A stretch of DNA of 64,000 nucleotides from Aliidongia dinghuensis (GTDB lineage Bacteria > Pseudomonadota > Alphaproteobacteria > ATCC43930 > CGMCC-115725). Both the position numbers and the translations under genes were made by a program. Each line of letters starts with the position of its first letter. Position 1 is the first letter of the stretch. A model generated the notes under the pieces. It saw nothing but the letters and a program-made list of their open reading frames with translations. It was not told the origin of the DNA and ran no database searches. Location of the stretch: the NCBI RefSeq assembly GCF_014643535.1, contig NZ_BMJQ01000001.1:372001-436000 (forward strand), in the 5' to 3' direction. Positions 24,877 through 35,146 of this stretch are shown piece after piece.

Positions 24877-25994
24877 GCGGCCAGCCTATAAGCGGATTGG
24901 CGCCGCCGATGGGCCTGCTGGTCGAGCTGACGCACCGCTGCCCGCTGCAATGCCCCTATTGCTCCAACCCGCTCGAGCTCCTGCGCGCCCACGAGGAACT
25001 CGACACCGAGACCTGGCTTCGCGTGCTCGATGAGGCGGCGGCGCTCGGCGTCCTGCAGGTGCATTTCTCCGGCGGCGAGCCCACGGTCCGCCATGACCTT
25101 GCCGCCCTGGTGCGGCGCTCGGCCGAGCGCGGGCTTTATACGAACCTCATCACCTCGGGCGTGCTGCTCGACGAGGATCGGCTGGCCGAGCTTGTGGCGG
25201 CCGGGCTCGATCACGTCCAGCTGAGCTTCCAGGACGTCGAGGAAGCGAATGCGGAGCGGATCGGCGGCATGCCGGGTGCCCAGGCGAAGAAGCTCGCGGC
25301 GGCGGCGCTGGTCCGGCGTGCCGGCCTGGCGCTCACGCTCAATTTCGTGATCCATCGGCAGAACATGGAGCATCTGCCGGCGATGATCGCGCTTGGGCTT
25401 GAGCTCGGCGCCGAGCGGATCGAGGTCGCCCACGTGCAATATTACGGCTGGGGCCTCGTCAACCGTGACCGGCTGCTGCCGAGCCGCGACCAGCTCGAGG
25501 CGGCGACGGCCGAGGTCGAGGCGGCGCGCCGGCGCCTCAAGGGCCGCATGGTCATCGACTACGTGCCACCCGATTACTATGCCGAGCGCCCCAAGGCCTG
25601 CATGGGCGGCTGGGGCCGGCGCTTCATCAACATCACGCCGGCCGGCAAGGCGCTGCCGTGCCACGCGGCCGAGACGCTGCCGGGTGTCGCCTTCCCGTCC
25701 GTGCGCGACGAGCCGCTGGCGGAGATCTGGCGCTCGGCGCCGGCCTTCGAGCTCTATCGCGGCACCCAATGGATGGCCGAGCCGTGCCGCAGCTGCGACC
25801 GGCGCGAGATCGACTGGGGCGGTTGCCGCTGCCAGGCGCTGGCGCTGACCGGCGACGCCGGCAACACCGACCCGGCCTGCGCGCTCTCGCCCCATCACCA
25901 GGTCCTGCTGGCGGCAATCGGCGACGCCGACCGGGCGACCCGGTCCGACTTCGTCTATCGCCGGATAGGGGCGAGGCCGACGGTCGAGGCATGA
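24873..25994 (+). CDS. pqqE: PqqA peptide cyclase (radical SAM)
   Basis: A 373-residue radical SAM enzyme that links Glu and Tyr of PqqA. The SAM cluster motif is RCPLQCPYC (Cx3Cx2C); [14 protein letters not shown] follows. A C-terminal SPASM region carries further cysteines: [40 protein letters not shown]. Its stop overlaps the metallohydrolase start by ATGA, so it continues the operon. Confidence 0.97.
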   Translation: MSGQPISGLAPPMGLLVELTHRCPLQCPYCSNPLELLRAHEELDTETWLRVLDEAAALGVLQVHFSGGEPTVRHDLAALVRRSAERGLYTNLITSGVLLDEDRLAELVAAGLDHVQLSFQDVEEANAERIGGMPGAQAKKLAAAALVRRAGLALTLNFVIHRQNMEHLPAMIALGLELGAERIEVAHVQYYGWGLVNRDRLLPSRDQLEAATAEVEAARRRLKGRMVIDYVPPDYYAERPKACMGGWGRRFINITPAGKALPCHAAETLPGVAFPSVRDEPLAEIWRSAPAFELYRGTQWMAEPCRSCDRREIDWGGCRCQALALTGDAGNTDPACALSPHHQVLLAAIGDADRATRSDFVYRRIGARPTVEA

Positions 25995-26908
25995 GCCCCG
26001 GGCGTCTGGCCGCGCTCTTTGCGGCGGCTTGGTTCGTGACGGGTGCCGCCGAGCCGCAACCCTTCACCATGACGGAGGTGGCGCCGGGCATCTTCGTGCG
26101 CCCGGGCGTGCAGGAGGACGCGACCGCCGAGAACGACGACGCCATCGCCAATATCGGCTTCATCGTTGGACCGGCGGCGGTCGCGGTCATCGATCCGGGC
26201 GGCAGCCTCGGCGACGGCGAGCGGCTGCGCGCCGCCGTGCGCGCCAAGACGGACCTGCCGATCCGCTATGTGGTCATGAGCCACGGCCATCCAGACCATG
26301 TGTTCGGGTGCGTCGCGTTCGTGCCCGATCACCCGGTGTTCGTCGGCCATCAGCGCCTGGCGGGCGAGCTTGCCGAGCGCGGCGAATATTATCGCAAGCA
26401 GCTGGCGGCGATCCTGGGCCGCGACCGGGTCGGCGACTATGCGATGCCGACTCTGCTGGTCGCGGACAAGGCCGAGCTCGACCTGGGCGGCCGCGTGCTC
26501 GAGCTCCAGGCCTACGACACGGCCCATACCGACAATGACCTGACGGTGTTCGACCGCGAGACCAAGACGCTGTGGGCGGCCGACCTGCTGTTCGTCAACC
26601 GTATCCCGTCGATCGACGGCAGCCTCCTGGGCTGGCTCAAGGTGCTGGACGAACTCAAGACGCTGCCCGCGACGCGTGCGGTGCCGGGCCACGGACCACC
26701 TGTCGTGCCCTGGCCGGCGGCCGCGGCCGATGAGGAACGCTATTTCAACGTGCTCGCGACGGAGATCCGGACGCTCCTTGCCAAGGGCGGCGACATCGAG
26801 ACCGCGGTCGCTCGCGTCGGCCAAAGCGAACGGGGCAAATGGCTGTTGTTCGACGACTATAACGGGCGGAACGTTACAGCGGCGTTCAAAGAACTCGAAT
26901 GGGAGTAG
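25991..26908 (+). CDS. quinoprotein relay system zinc metallohydrolase (SoxH-like)
   Basis: A 305-residue exported metallo-beta-lactamase-fold protein. After a signal peptide ([16 protein letters not shown]) it has [14 protein letters not shown] (HxHxDH zinc motif), [12 protein letters not shown] and PGHGPPV. It belongs to the SoxH-related hydrolases found with PQQ dehydrogenases and a SoxYZ-like carrier; the partner carrier gene follows 16 bp later. Probable site: periplasm. The reaction, perhaps on a carrier-bound thiol adduct, is unproven. Confidence 0.88.
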   Translation: MSPGRLAALFAAAWFVTGAAEPQPFTMTEVAPGIFVRPGVQEDATAENDDAIANIGFIVGPAAVAVIDPGGSLGDGERLRAAVRAKTDLPIRYVVMSHGHPDHVFGCVAFVPDHPVFVGHQRLAGELAERGEYYRKQLAAILGRDRVGDYAMPTLLVADKAELDLGGRVLELQAYDTAHTDNDLTVFDRETKTLWAADLLFVNRIPSIDGSLLGWLKVLDELKTLPATRAVPGHGPPVVPWPAAAADEERYFNVLATEIRTLLAKGGDIETAVARVGQSERGKWLLFDDYNGRNVTAAFKELEWE

Positions 26909-26924
26909 ATCCCGGGAGGATCGG

Positions 26925-27755
26925 ATGATGCGACGGATCGTCTTGTTCGCAGTCCTGGCGATGCTCGGCGCAACCGGCGCGCGGGCGGAGGAGGACGACG
27001 TGGCCCGTCAGGCGCGCTGGCAGGACCTGCGTCACGCCGTGTTCGGTGATCGCCGGGTCGAGGATGGCGCGGGCGTCATCACCCTGGAGGCGCCGCCCCG
27101 GGCGCTCGATGCCGCCCTGGTGCCGATTACGATCGATCTTGCCGAGCCGGCCAAGGTCAAGGCGGTCTACCTCATGATCGACGCCAATCCGTCGCCGCTC
27201 GCCGGCACGTTCCATTTCGGTCCGGCCGCCGACGCGCGGGAACTGCGCACGCGGGTGCGGGTCGACGCCTATACGCTGATGCATGCGGTGGCGGAGACCG
27301 AGGACGGCCGCCTGTTCGTGGCGGAGCGCTTCGTCAAGGCGGCCGGCGGCTGCTCGGCGCCGTCGACCAAGGACCAGAAGCTCGCGATCGCGCGGCTCGG
27401 CCAGATGAAGCTGAAGCCGGTCGGCATGGAAACGGAGGGTGAGGCGGCAGCAAACACGGGCCATGACATGGTCCAGCTGCTGATCAGCCATCCGAACTAC
27501 AACGGCATGCAGATGGATCAGCTGACGCGCAACTACACGCCGGCCCGCTTCATCCAGGACGTCAAGGTGACGCGCGGCGACGCACTCGTGTTCGATCTGG
27601 CGGCCGACATTTCCTTGAGCGAGGACCCGGCGATCACGTTCGGCCTTGCCAATGGCGCGCCGGGCGATTCGGCGGCGCCGGTCACGGTCGAGGTGCACGA
27701 CAGTGCCGACGCCACCTTCAAGCAGAGCTTCGACCTGCCGCGGAAGGGCACGTGA
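26925..27755 (+). CDS. quinoprotein dehydrogenase-associated SoxYZ-like fused carrier
   Basis: A 276-residue exported protein with signal peptide MMRRIVLFAVLAMLGATGARA. The N-terminal part resembles SoxY, ending in KAAGGCSAP, which holds the swinging-arm cysteine; the C-terminal part (ISHPNYNGMQMDQLTRNYTPARFIQDVKVTRGDALVF) resembles SoxZ. Such fusions accompany XoxF/PQQ systems with SoxH-like hydrolases. GGGAGGA lies upstream of the ATG. It is probably a covalent carrier for an unidentified group in the periplasm. Confidence 0.88.
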   Translation: MMRRIVLFAVLAMLGATGARAEEDDVARQARWQDLRHAVFGDRRVEDGAGVITLEAPPRALDAALVPITIDLAEPAKVKAVYLMIDANPSPLAGTFHFGPAADARELRTRVRVDAYTLMHAVAETEDGRLFVAERFVKAAGGCSAPSTKDQKLAIARLGQMKLKPVGMETEGEAAANTGHDMVQLLISHPNYNGMQMDQLTRNYTPARFIQDVKVTRGDALVFDLAADISLSEDPAITFGLANGAPGDSAAPVTVEVHDSADATFKQSFDLPRKGT

Positions 27756-28148
27756 TCACTTGCAGCGCAGGTTGACCTCGGCCTGGGCGCGCCGCAGCTT
27801 TTCGGTTTCGTCCTTGGCGATGGGCGTATCGCGGAACAGGGCGCCGCGCTCGCCCAACCCGCCCTGCTGCATGCGCAGGATCGTGTCGGCCTTCTCGTAG
27901 TCGTCGTAGGACATGAGGTCCGCGATCGTGTCGATGCCGCAGGCGCATTTGTCGAGCAGCTCGCGCTTGAAGCCGTTGGCGGCGAGGCAGCCAATGACAT
28001 AGTCGGCGCGGGCGGCGGTCGGATAGTCGTGCTTCGGATGATGGGGTGCTTCGGCCCGCGCGGGCAGCGGCCGAGCGGGGAGGGCCAATGCCAGCATGGC
28101 GGTCAGCGCAATCCGCAGGGCGGGACGGGTCATGGCTTCTCTGGTCAT
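27756..28148 (-). CDS. exported Cys-rich hypothetical protein of the PQQ island
   Basis: A protein of about 130 residues: signal peptide (ALRIALTAMLALALPARPLPARAEA), then YVIGCLAANGFKRELLDKCACGIDTIADLMSYDDYEKADTILRMQQGGLGERGALF and a final Cys (LRCK), giving four mature cysteines. There are two usable starts, 28148 (ATGA overlap with the upstream gene) and 28133, made by a 15-bp tandem duplication. It converges directly on the SoxYZ-like gene, with adjacent stops. Function unknown; the cysteines suggest disulfides or a cofactor site. Confidence 0.75.
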   Translation of the reverse strand: MTREAMTRPALRIALTAMLALALPARPLPARAEAPHHPKHDYPTAARADYVIGCLAANGFKRELLDKCACGIDTIADLMSYDDYEKADTILRMQQGGLGERGALFRDTPIAKDETEKLRRAQAEVNLRCK

Positions 28149-28811
28149 GGCTTCTCCCCGGCGAAGGTCACCCGCTCGGCCCAGGCCGGGGCGCCGGTCG
28201 CCGGATCGGCCGGCATCTCGGCGCCGAGTTCGGCCAGCTGGCCCGGGACCGGGTCGGCCAGGACGAAATCGTAGGTCTTGCCTTGCACGCTCGGCAAGTG
28301 CTCGAACCGAGGGTCGTCGGCGAAGGGGCGCAGCGTGATGCGCCGGGCCGGCACGGTCTTGCCCTGGAACTCGATCGTCGTATCGGCGATTTGGGCGTGA
28401 TCGACGAACGCCTGGCGGATGCGGTTGCGGAAATAGGCGGCGGCGACGCCGATCTGGTTTTTCATCTCCTGGACATCGTGCTCCAGGAAGATCATGAGCA
28501 GCGGATTGCCGGAGAATTGATCGACTGCCGGATAGAAGGCGTGGTGCGGACCGGTCAGGAAGTTGAAGCTGACGTATTTCGTCCCGTCTGGATGAATCTG
28601 TTCGATGGTGACCGCGACCTGGTCGGTAAAGCCGGCCGGCCCCGTCTCCTCGAACCGGTAGTCGAGCGTTTCCGGGTGCAGGATGTTCTTGAGATGCGGC
28701 GTCTCGAACAGCGCCGTCTGTGCCGGGCTCAACGGCGGCGGGTCCGCCGCCCAGCCCGGTGCGGCGAACAACAACAGGCAGGCAGCGCCGAGCGTGGCCC
28801 GAAGGTGCCAT
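28145..28811 (-). CDS. exported hypothetical protein with apparent +1 frameshift at its start codon
   Basis: The frame encodes a good signal peptide (HLRATLGAACLLLFAAPGWAA) and a mature domain of about 190 residues with YRFEETGPAGFTDQVAVTIEQIHPDGTKYVSFNFLTG, SGNPLLMIFLEHDVQEMKNQIGVAAAYFRNRIRQAF and YDFVLADPVPG. No in-frame ATG, GTG or TTG precedes it. An ATG at 28811-28809 is followed by one extra G; without that base it would start directly into HLRATL. This may be an assembly error, a real lesion or an unusual start. The stop overlaps the next gene. Confidence 0.6.
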
Positions 28812-28840
28812 CGGCGTTCGGCGCGGCGAGGGAGACTGGA

Positions 28841-29047
28841 ATGATCGAACTGGTGCTGGTCTATTGCCTGGTCGCCGACCCCAAGAACTGCCAGGAGCAG
28901 CGGCCGGTGTTCGAGGAGCCGCTGACCGCGGCCACCTGCCTCATGAACGCCCAGAAGATGGCGATCGAATATGTGCGCGAGCACCCGGCCTGGCAGCTTG
29001 CGGGCTGGCGCTGCGAGAAGGACAAGCCGGCCGAACGGCCGGCTTGA
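28841..29047 (+). CDS. small cysteine-containing protein, paralogue of the one at 8397
   Basis: A 68-residue protein MIELVLVYCLVADPKNCQEQ... with a hydrophobic lead, cysteines at about 9, 17, 33 and 58, and a charged tail (CEKDKPAERPA). GGGAG is 8 bases before the ATG. Start, lead and Cys spacing resemble the protein at 8397-8621, at the other end of the island. Whether the lead is a membrane anchor or part of a small disulfide fold is unclear. It is divergent from the frameshifted gene. Confidence 0.65.
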   Translation: MIELVLVYCLVADPKNCQEQRPVFEEPLTAATCLMNAQKMAIEYVREHPAWQLAGWRCEKDKPAERPA

Positions 29048-29073
29048 GCGACGGGCTCCCATCCCGGAACCCG

Positions 29074-30183
<1,110 letters not shown>

Positions 30184-30557
30184 CGTCACTCATCCTTGAA
30201 ATTGCCGTCGTTGCGCCATTTGGCCGTCGATCGCACCGGCCGCGCAAGAGAGGTCGACCGTCGGCAGTGCTGCATTTTGCTGCGGTGCAAAAGATTTGCT
30301 GCCGCGCGGTAACATGCTGGTGAACAGCAGAAATATCAACCTCGGTGGGCGGGCCTACTGTCTCCGTCGAGGCACTGCACGGGATGTACAGGACTAAAGT
30401 CGTAGGGCTGGGAACGGGCCGCGGCATTGACCCCCGCACCCCTCCGCGCAATCGTCACAAGCGGCTAGAGAGCAAAATGCGCCGGCAGAAAATGCCGTGC
30501 ACTTCAGGGGCTTCCCCGAAGAAGTCGACCTGGCGATGACAAGATTGGGAGGATACC
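30184..30557. promoter_or_regulatory. frmA / xoxF divergent promoter region
   Basis: 374 bp without a gene. AGTCGTAGGGC at 30398-30408 lies 150 bp before xoxF and matches the pqqA-upstream site in 9 of 11 positions; the adjacent GGACTAAAGTCG makes a short inverted pair. TTTGCTGC occurs twice near 30275-30303 and GCAAA lies between the copies. GGGAGGAT just upstream of 30558 is the xoxF ribosome-binding site. Confidence 0.5.
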
Positions 30558-32342
30558 GTGAAACTGAGAGATTTTTCGGTGCTGGCCTGCTCCGCGCTTG
30601 CCTTCGCGGGGCCGGCGCTTGCGAATGAGGAATTGCAGAAGCTGGAGCAGGACCCGAATCAATGGGTCATGCCGACCGGCGATTACGCGAACCATCGCTA
30701 CAGTTCGCTGAAGCAGATCACCACGGCGAACGCCAAACAGCTGCACCCGGTCTGGAGCTTCTCGACCGGTGTGCTGCGCGGTCACGAGGGCGGCCCGCTC
30801 ATCATCGGCGACACGATGTATGTCCACACGCCCTTCCCGAACAAGGTCTTCGCGCTCGACCTCAACGACAACGGCAAGATCCTCTGGCAGTACGAGCCGA
30901 AGCAGGATCCGAACGTCATTCCGGTCATGTGCTGCGACACGGTGAACCGCGGTGTCGCTTACGGTGACGGCAAGATCATCCTTAATCAGGCCGACGCGAC
31001 CGTCGTGGCGCTCGACGCCAAGACCGGCAAGGAAGTCTGGAAGGTCGCGAACGGCGACCCGAAGAAGGGCGAGACCATGACGGCGGCGCCGATGGTCGTG
31101 AAGGATAAGGTCCTGGTCGGCATCAGCGGCGGCGAATTCGGCGTCCAGGGCCGCCTGACCGCCTACAATCTCAAGGACGGCTCGGTTGCCTGGAAGGCCT
31201 ATTCGGTCGGGCCGGACGACCAGATCCTGTTCGACCCGCAGAAGACCACGGACATGGGCAAGCCGGTCGGCAAGGACTCCTCGCTCAGCACCTGGCAGGG
31301 CGACCAATGGAAGACCGGCGGCGGCGCCACCTGGGGCTGGTATTCCTATGACCCGAAGCTGAACCTCGTCTATTACGGCTCGGGCAACCCCAGCACCTGG
31401 AACCCGGCGCAGCGGCCCGGCGACAACAAATGGTCGATGACCATCTTCGCGCGCAACCCGGACACCGGCGTCGCGAAATGGGTCTACCAGATGACGCCGC
31501 ACGACGAGTGGGACTACGACGGCATCAACGAGATGATCCTGGCCGACATCCCGGTGAAGGGGAAGCCGACCAAGGCGCTCGTGCACTTCGACCGTAACGG
31601 CTTCGAATATACCTTGAACCGCGAGACCGGCGAGCTGCTGCTGGCCGAGAAATATGATCCGGCGGTCAACTGGGCGACCCATGTCGACATGAAGACCGGC
31701 CGGCCCGAGGTCGTGAAGCAGTACAGCACGAACGCGAACGGCGAGGACCACAACACCAAGGGCATCTGCCCGGCGGCGCTCGGGTCCAAGGACCAGCAGC
31801 CGGCGTCGTTCGACCCGCAGACCGGCCTGTTCTACGTGCCGACCAACCACGTCTGCATGGACTACGAGCCGTTCAAGGTGTCCTACACCGCGGGCCAGCC
31901 CTTCGTCGGCGCGACCCTGTCGATGTTCCCGCCCAAGGGCGAGACCAACCTCGGCAACTTCATCGCCTTCGACGCGGGCCAGGGCAAGGTCGTCTGGACC
32001 GACAAGGAGCCGTTCTCGGTCTGGTCGGGCGCGCTCACCACGGCCGGCGGCGTCGCGTTCTACGGGACGCTCGAGGGCTACCTCAAGGTCGTCGACCTCA
32101 AGACCGGCAAGGAGCTGTATAAATACAAGACGCCGTCCGGCATCATCGGCAACGTCACGACCTACACCCATAAGGGCAAGCAATATATTGCCGTGCTCTC
32201 GGGCGTGGGCGGCTGGGCCGGCATCGGCATGGCGGCCGGGCTCGCGAACGATACCGATGGCCTGGGTGCCGTCGGCGCTTACAAGAGCCTTGCGAACTAC
32301 ACCCAGCTCGGCGGCGTCCTGACCGTGTTCGCGGTCGACTGA
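30558..32342 (+). CDS. xoxF: lanthanide-type PQQ methanol dehydrogenase
   Basis: A 594-residue periplasmic quinoprotein with signal peptide ([20 protein letters not shown]) and eight-bladed propeller repeats. The vicinal disulfide CC is at 125-126 ([10 protein letters not shown]); PQQ/metal-site residues lie in GGEFGV (Glu193) and GSGNPST (Asn277). The catalytic Asp is in PHDEWDYDG: Asp319, with a second Asp at 321, the lanthanide-coordinating residue that separates XoxF from calcium MxaF. It starts with GTG behind GGGAGGAT. xoxG and xoxJ follow. Substrate: methanol or other small alcohols. Confidence 0.95.
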   Translation: MKLRDFSVLACSALAFAGPALANEELQKLEQDPNQWVMPTGDYANHRYSSLKQITTANAKQLHPVWSFSTGVLRGHEGGPLIIGDTMYVHTPFPNKVFALDLNDNGKILWQYEPKQDPNVIPVMCCDTVNRGVAYGDGKIILNQADATVVALDAKTGKEVWKVANGDPKKGETMTAAPMVVKDKVLVGISGGEFGVQGRLTAYNLKDGSVAWKAYSVGPDDQILFDPQKTTDMGKPVGKDSSLSTWQGDQWKTGGGATWGWYSYDPKLNLVYYGSGNPSTWNPAQRPGDNKWSMTIFARNPDTGVAKWVYQMTPHDEWDYDGINEMILADIPVKGKPTKALVHFDRNGFEYTLNRETGELLLAEKYDPAVNWATHVDMKTGRPEVVKQYSTNANGEDHNTKGICPAALGSKDQQPASFDPQTGLFYVPTNHVCMDYEPFKVSYTAGQPFVGATLSMFPPKGETNLGNFIAFDAGQGKVVWTDKEPFSVWSGALTTAGGVAFYGTLEGYLKVVDLKTGKELYKYKTPSGIIGNVTTYTHKGKQYIAVLSGVGGWAGIGMAAGLANDTDGLGAVGAYKSLANYTQLGGVLTVFAVD

Positions 32343-32363
32343 CGCCATCGAAAGGCCTCGGAG

Positions 32364-32409
32364 CGGCCGTTTCGCCCCACGGGTTGGGGGGTCGGAACGG
32401 CCGTTTCTG
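32364..32409 (+). terminator. hairpin between xoxF and xoxG
   Basis: CGGCCGTT (32364-32371) pairs with AACGGCCG (32396-32403), enclosing a smaller CCCC/GGGG stem, then TTTCTG. It stands 22 bp after the xoxF stop. It probably trims or attenuates transcription so that xoxF mRNA exceeds that of xoxG and later genes (inference). Confidence 0.55.
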
Positions 32410-32495
32410 CCGGTACGCTCCACTCTGTAATATCTGTCTGGTGCCGCCTGCCGACCGCCGTTTCAGACGGTGCGGCCGGCGAAGGGAGTCGATTA

Positions 32496-32930
32496 ATGGG
32501 AAAAGCTCTGTCGCTTGCTGCCGTGTCGCTGCTGGGTATCGTTACGACGTCAATCGCATTCTCCGGGGCGGCAAGGGCCGCCGACGAGCCGAAGCCTTAC
32601 AAGATCGAGAACGGCAAGGTCGACCAGGGCACTTACAATGGGTATCGCCGCTACGGCGAGTCGTGCTTGCGCTGCCACGGGCCCGACGGCGCCGGCAGCT
32701 CCTACGCGCCCGACCTCACCGACTCCCTGAAACATCTCGACCACGACGCCTTCGCACAGACCGTGATCAACGGCCGGCAGAACGTGAACACGGCCAACAC
32801 CAATGTCATGCCGGCGTTCGGCACGACGGAGGATGTGGTCAATTACCTGGACGACATCTATGCCTATCTCAAGGCCCGGTCAGACGGCGCGCTCGGTCGC
32901 GGACGGCCGAAACGGGCGAGCGATGACTAG
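32496..32930 (+). CDS. xoxG: cytochrome c, electron acceptor of XoxF
   Basis: A 144-residue exported class I cytochrome c. A signal peptide ends near AARA; heme attachment is CLRCH (Cys57, Cys60, His61) and the probable axial Met is in NTNVMPAFG. The order YNGYRRYGESCLRCHGPDGAGSSYAPDLTDSL...YLDDIYAYLKARS is typical of the methanol-metabolism cytochromes beside xoxF. It would take electrons from reduced PQQ. Its stop overlaps the xoxJ start. Confidence 0.9.
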   Translation: MGKALSLAAVSLLGIVTTSIAFSGAARAADEPKPYKIENGKVDQGTYNGYRRYGESCLRCHGPDGAGSSYAPDLTDSLKHLDHDAFAQTVINGRQNVNTANTNVMPAFGTTEDVVNYLDDIYAYLKARSDGALGRGRPKRASDD

Positions 32931-33786
32931 GGCGGTCCTGCGCCCGGCGTTCCTGCTTGCGGGGCTCGTGGCCCCCCTCCTCGTGACGCTCTTGGGCGCG
33001 GCCACCGTGGCGCGGGCGCAGGCCGTGACCGAACTGGTGTCGCGGACCGAGCTCAAGGTCTGCGCCGATCCGAACGACCTGCCGTTCTCCAACGACAAGC
33101 ACGAAGGCTTCGAGAACAAGATCGCCGAGATCATCGGCCAGGAGCTGAAGCTGCCGGTCAGCTACGTCTGGTTCCCACAGGTCGTTGGTTTCGTGCGCAA
33201 TACGCTCCGGGCCCGGCAATGCGACCTCGTCATGGGGACCGTCAGCGGCGACGGCCTCATGGACAACACCAACGCCTATTATCACTCCGGCTACATGATC
33301 GTGAGCCGCACCGACGAGAATCTGTCGGCGACTTCGCTCGGCGATCCGGCGCTCGCCGACAAGCGGATCGGCCTTGTCGCGGCAACGCCGCCGACCGATC
33401 TGCTGCTGCGCCATGATCTCATGCCGCATGTCACCTCTTACGCGCTCGCGGTCGACACCCGGTACGAATCGCCGGCGCGGGCGATGATCCAGGACATTCT
33501 CGACCGCAAGCTCGATGTCGGCCTCCTGTGGGGGCCGATCGCCGGCTACTACATCAAGCACGAGAACCTGCCCTTGAAGGCGGCGTTCATCGAGAGCGAG
33601 CCGGGGGCGACCCGCCTCGATTTCCGCATCGCCATGGGCATGCGGCCGGGCGAGCCGGAATGGCGCCACCGCGTCAATGGCGCGCTCGAGAAGCATCGGG
33701 CCGAGATCACACAGCTGCTCGTAACCTACGGCGTGCCGATGCTCGACGAGCAGGGACGGCCCATCCCGCCCGCGCCCGGAAAATGA
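32923..33786 (+). CDS. xoxJ: XoxJ, quinoprotein dehydrogenase-associated periplasmic binding protein
   Basis: A 287-residue solute-binding-fold protein with a signal peptide (AFLLAGLVAPLLVTLLGAATVARAQA). The core is LKVCADPNDLPFSNDKHEGFENKIAEIIGQELKLPVSYVWFPQVVGFVRNTLRARQCDLVMGTVSGDGLMDNTNAYYHSGYMIV. MoxJ/XoxJ proteins are thought to assist assembly or activation of the dehydrogenase rather than transport. ATG at 32923 overlaps xoxG by 8 bp; its stop overlaps the next gene (ATGA). Confidence 0.92.
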   Translation: MTRAVLRPAFLLAGLVAPLLVTLLGAATVARAQAVTELVSRTELKVCADPNDLPFSNDKHEGFENKIAEIIGQELKLPVSYVWFPQVVGFVRNTLRARQCDLVMGTVSGDGLMDNTNAYYHSGYMIVSRTDENLSATSLGDPALADKRIGLVAATPPTDLLLRHDLMPHVTSYALAVDTRYESPARAMIQDILDRKLDVGLLWGPIAGYYIKHENLPLKAAFIESEPGATRLDFRIAMGMRPGEPEWRHRVNGALEKHRAEITQLLVTYGVPMLDEQGRPIPPAPGK

Positions 33787-34346
33787 TGGCCGCTCCTCGC
33801 CGTCTGCCGGCGGCCGCTGCGGCGCTGCTGCTCGCGATCGGTTCTGCCGCGGCTGCGGTGCCTGAGCCCGAGGGCTATCGGCAGGACGATTATCGGGCCG
33901 ACGTGCCCAACACGGTCGCGGGCGGCCTGACGATCCATACCAAGGCGCTGGAGGCGCTGCTGCGCCACGGCCGCGCCGTGCCGATCGACGTGCTGCCGGC
34001 GCCGCGCCGGCCGGCCGGCATGCGGCCGGGCCAGCCTTGGATGCCCGAGCCGCACCGGAGCATCTCCGGCAGCCTGTGGCTGCCGGACGTCGGGCGCGGC
34101 GCGCTTTCGCCGGACCTGGAACAATGGTTCCGCGACAGGCTGTCCCTTATCGCCGCCGGCGACCGGAACCGTCCCTTCGTGTTTTATTGCCTGAGCCGAT
34201 GCTGGATGAGTTGGAATGCGGCGAAACGCGCGGCAAGCTACGGTTATCACCGGGTCTATTGGTATCCGGACGGCGCCGACGGCTGGGAGAAGGCAGGTTT
34301 GCCGACCGCTGAAGCCACACCCGAAGGACCGGCGGCAACGAATTGA
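33783..34346 (+). CDS. PQQ-catabolism-associated Cys-Trp motif protein (rhodanese-like)
   Basis: A 187-residue exported protein. After the signal peptide it has GYRQDDYRADVPNTVAGGLTIHTKALEALL, then FVFYCLSRCWMSWNAAKRAASYGYHRVYWYPDGADGWEKAGLP. The Cys motif here is CLSRCW (three residues between the cysteines, 136 and 140). It belongs to the family named for a CxxCW motif in PQQ clusters and has a rhodanese-like layout. Likely periplasmic redox or sulfur role linked to XoxF or the SoxYZ-like carrier; unproven. Confidence 0.88.
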   Translation: MMAAPRRLPAAAAALLLAIGSAAAAVPEPEGYRQDDYRADVPNTVAGGLTIHTKALEALLRHGRAVPIDVLPAPRRPAGMRPGQPWMPEPHRSISGSLWLPDVGRGALSPDLEQWFRDRLSLIAAGDRNRPFVFYCLSRCWMSWNAAKRAASYGYHRVYWYPDGADGWEKAGLPTAEATPEGPAATN

Positions 34347-34363
34347 ACGGGGGGAGATCGACC

Positions 34364-34771
34364 ATGACGGCAAAAGGAGCGGCAATGCGCTGGATGGGTT
34401 TCACGGCCGCAGCGGCGGCGTTTTTCGTGCTGGGGGCCGTTGCCACGAGCGGCACGGCGCGGGCCGACGGCGACGCCACAGCCGGTCAGGTAATCTTCAA
34501 GAAATGCGCGCTCTGTCACTCACCGGACACCGGCGTGAACAAGATCGGGCCGAGCCTGCACGGCATCGTCGGGCGCCATTCGGCCAGTATCGCGAATTTC
34601 AACTATTCACCGGCAATGAAGGCGTTCGACAAGACCTGGGACGCGGCCCAGCTCGACACCTATCTGACCGATCCGAAATCGGTCGTGCCTGGCACCAAGA
34701 TGATCTTCCCGGGCCTCAAGGAAGAGAAGGATCGGCAGGACGTGATTGCCTATCTGTCGACGCTGAAGTAA
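34364..34771 (+). CDS. periplasmic cytochrome c (c2-like)
   Basis: A 135-residue small cytochrome c with a signal peptide (FTAAAAAFFVLGAVATSGTARA), heme site CALCH (Cys48, Cys51, His52), KIGPSLHGIVGRHSA and an axial Met in VPGTKMIFPGLKEEKDRQDVIAYLSTLK. This is the mitochondrial/c2 class, which would pass electrons from XoxG to a terminal oxidase. ATG 34364 follows GGGGGGAG; it lies 17 bp after the preceding stop, in the same operon. Confidence 0.9.
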   Translation: MTAKGAAMRWMGFTAAAAAFFVLGAVATSGTARADGDATAGQVIFKKCALCHSPDTGVNKIGPSLHGIVGRHSASIANFNYSPAMKAFDKTWDAAQLDTYLTDPKSVVPGTKMIFPGLKEEKDRQDVIAYLSTLK

Positions 34772-34785
34772 CGGGAGCGCACGCG

Positions 34786-35127
34786 ATGGCCACGCATTAT
34801 TTCATGGTGCTGACCGACCCGGTGGCGGGGCAGGAGGCGGAATACAACAGCTGGTACGACGATCGCCACCTGGACGACGTGCTCGCGGTCGACGGCTTCG
34901 TTTCGGCGCAGCGCTTCCGCCTCAGCCGCCAGGCCATGCCGTCGGGCGTGCCCGCGTCGCAGTATCTTGCGATCTACGAGATCGAGACCGACGACGTGGA
35001 CGCGACGCTGGCCACTCTCATGGCCCGACTGGGCACGCCGGTGATGCCGGTCACCCCGGCCCTCGACATGGGGCGCATCGGCATGTTCGTGGCGACGGCG
35101 CTCAACCCGCCGAAGCGACGCGAGTAG
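34786..35127 (+). CDS. EthD/dimeric alpha-beta barrel-like small protein
   Basis: A 113-residue protein: HYFMVLTDPVAGQEAEYNSWYDDRHLDDVLAVDGFVSAQRFRLS...YLAIYEIETDDVDATLATLMARL. The EAEYNSWYDDRHL stretch is typical of EthD-like ferredoxin-fold proteins. No signal peptide. GGGAG precedes the ATG; it begins 14 bp after the cytochrome gene and is likely cotranscribed. Relatives include oxidation-pathway helpers, but no substrate can be named. Confidence 0.72.
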   Translation: MATHYFMVLTDPVAGQEAEYNSWYDDRHLDDVLAVDGFVSAQRFRLSRQAMPSGVPASQYLAIYEIETDDVDATLATLMARLGTPVMPVTPALDMGRIGMFVATALNPPKRRE

Positions 35128-35146
35128 CAAGCAGGGAGAGAAGCCG

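Noticed and set aside
30558..32342. Calcium-type MxaF identity for the PQQ dehydrogenase
   Set aside because: The active site has the second Asp (WDYDG), xoxG/xoxJ follow and no mxaI small subunit is present.
30504..32423. 639-codon minus-strand frame across xoxF
   Set aside because: It mirrors xoxF codon bias; the xoxF product has all expected catalytic residues.
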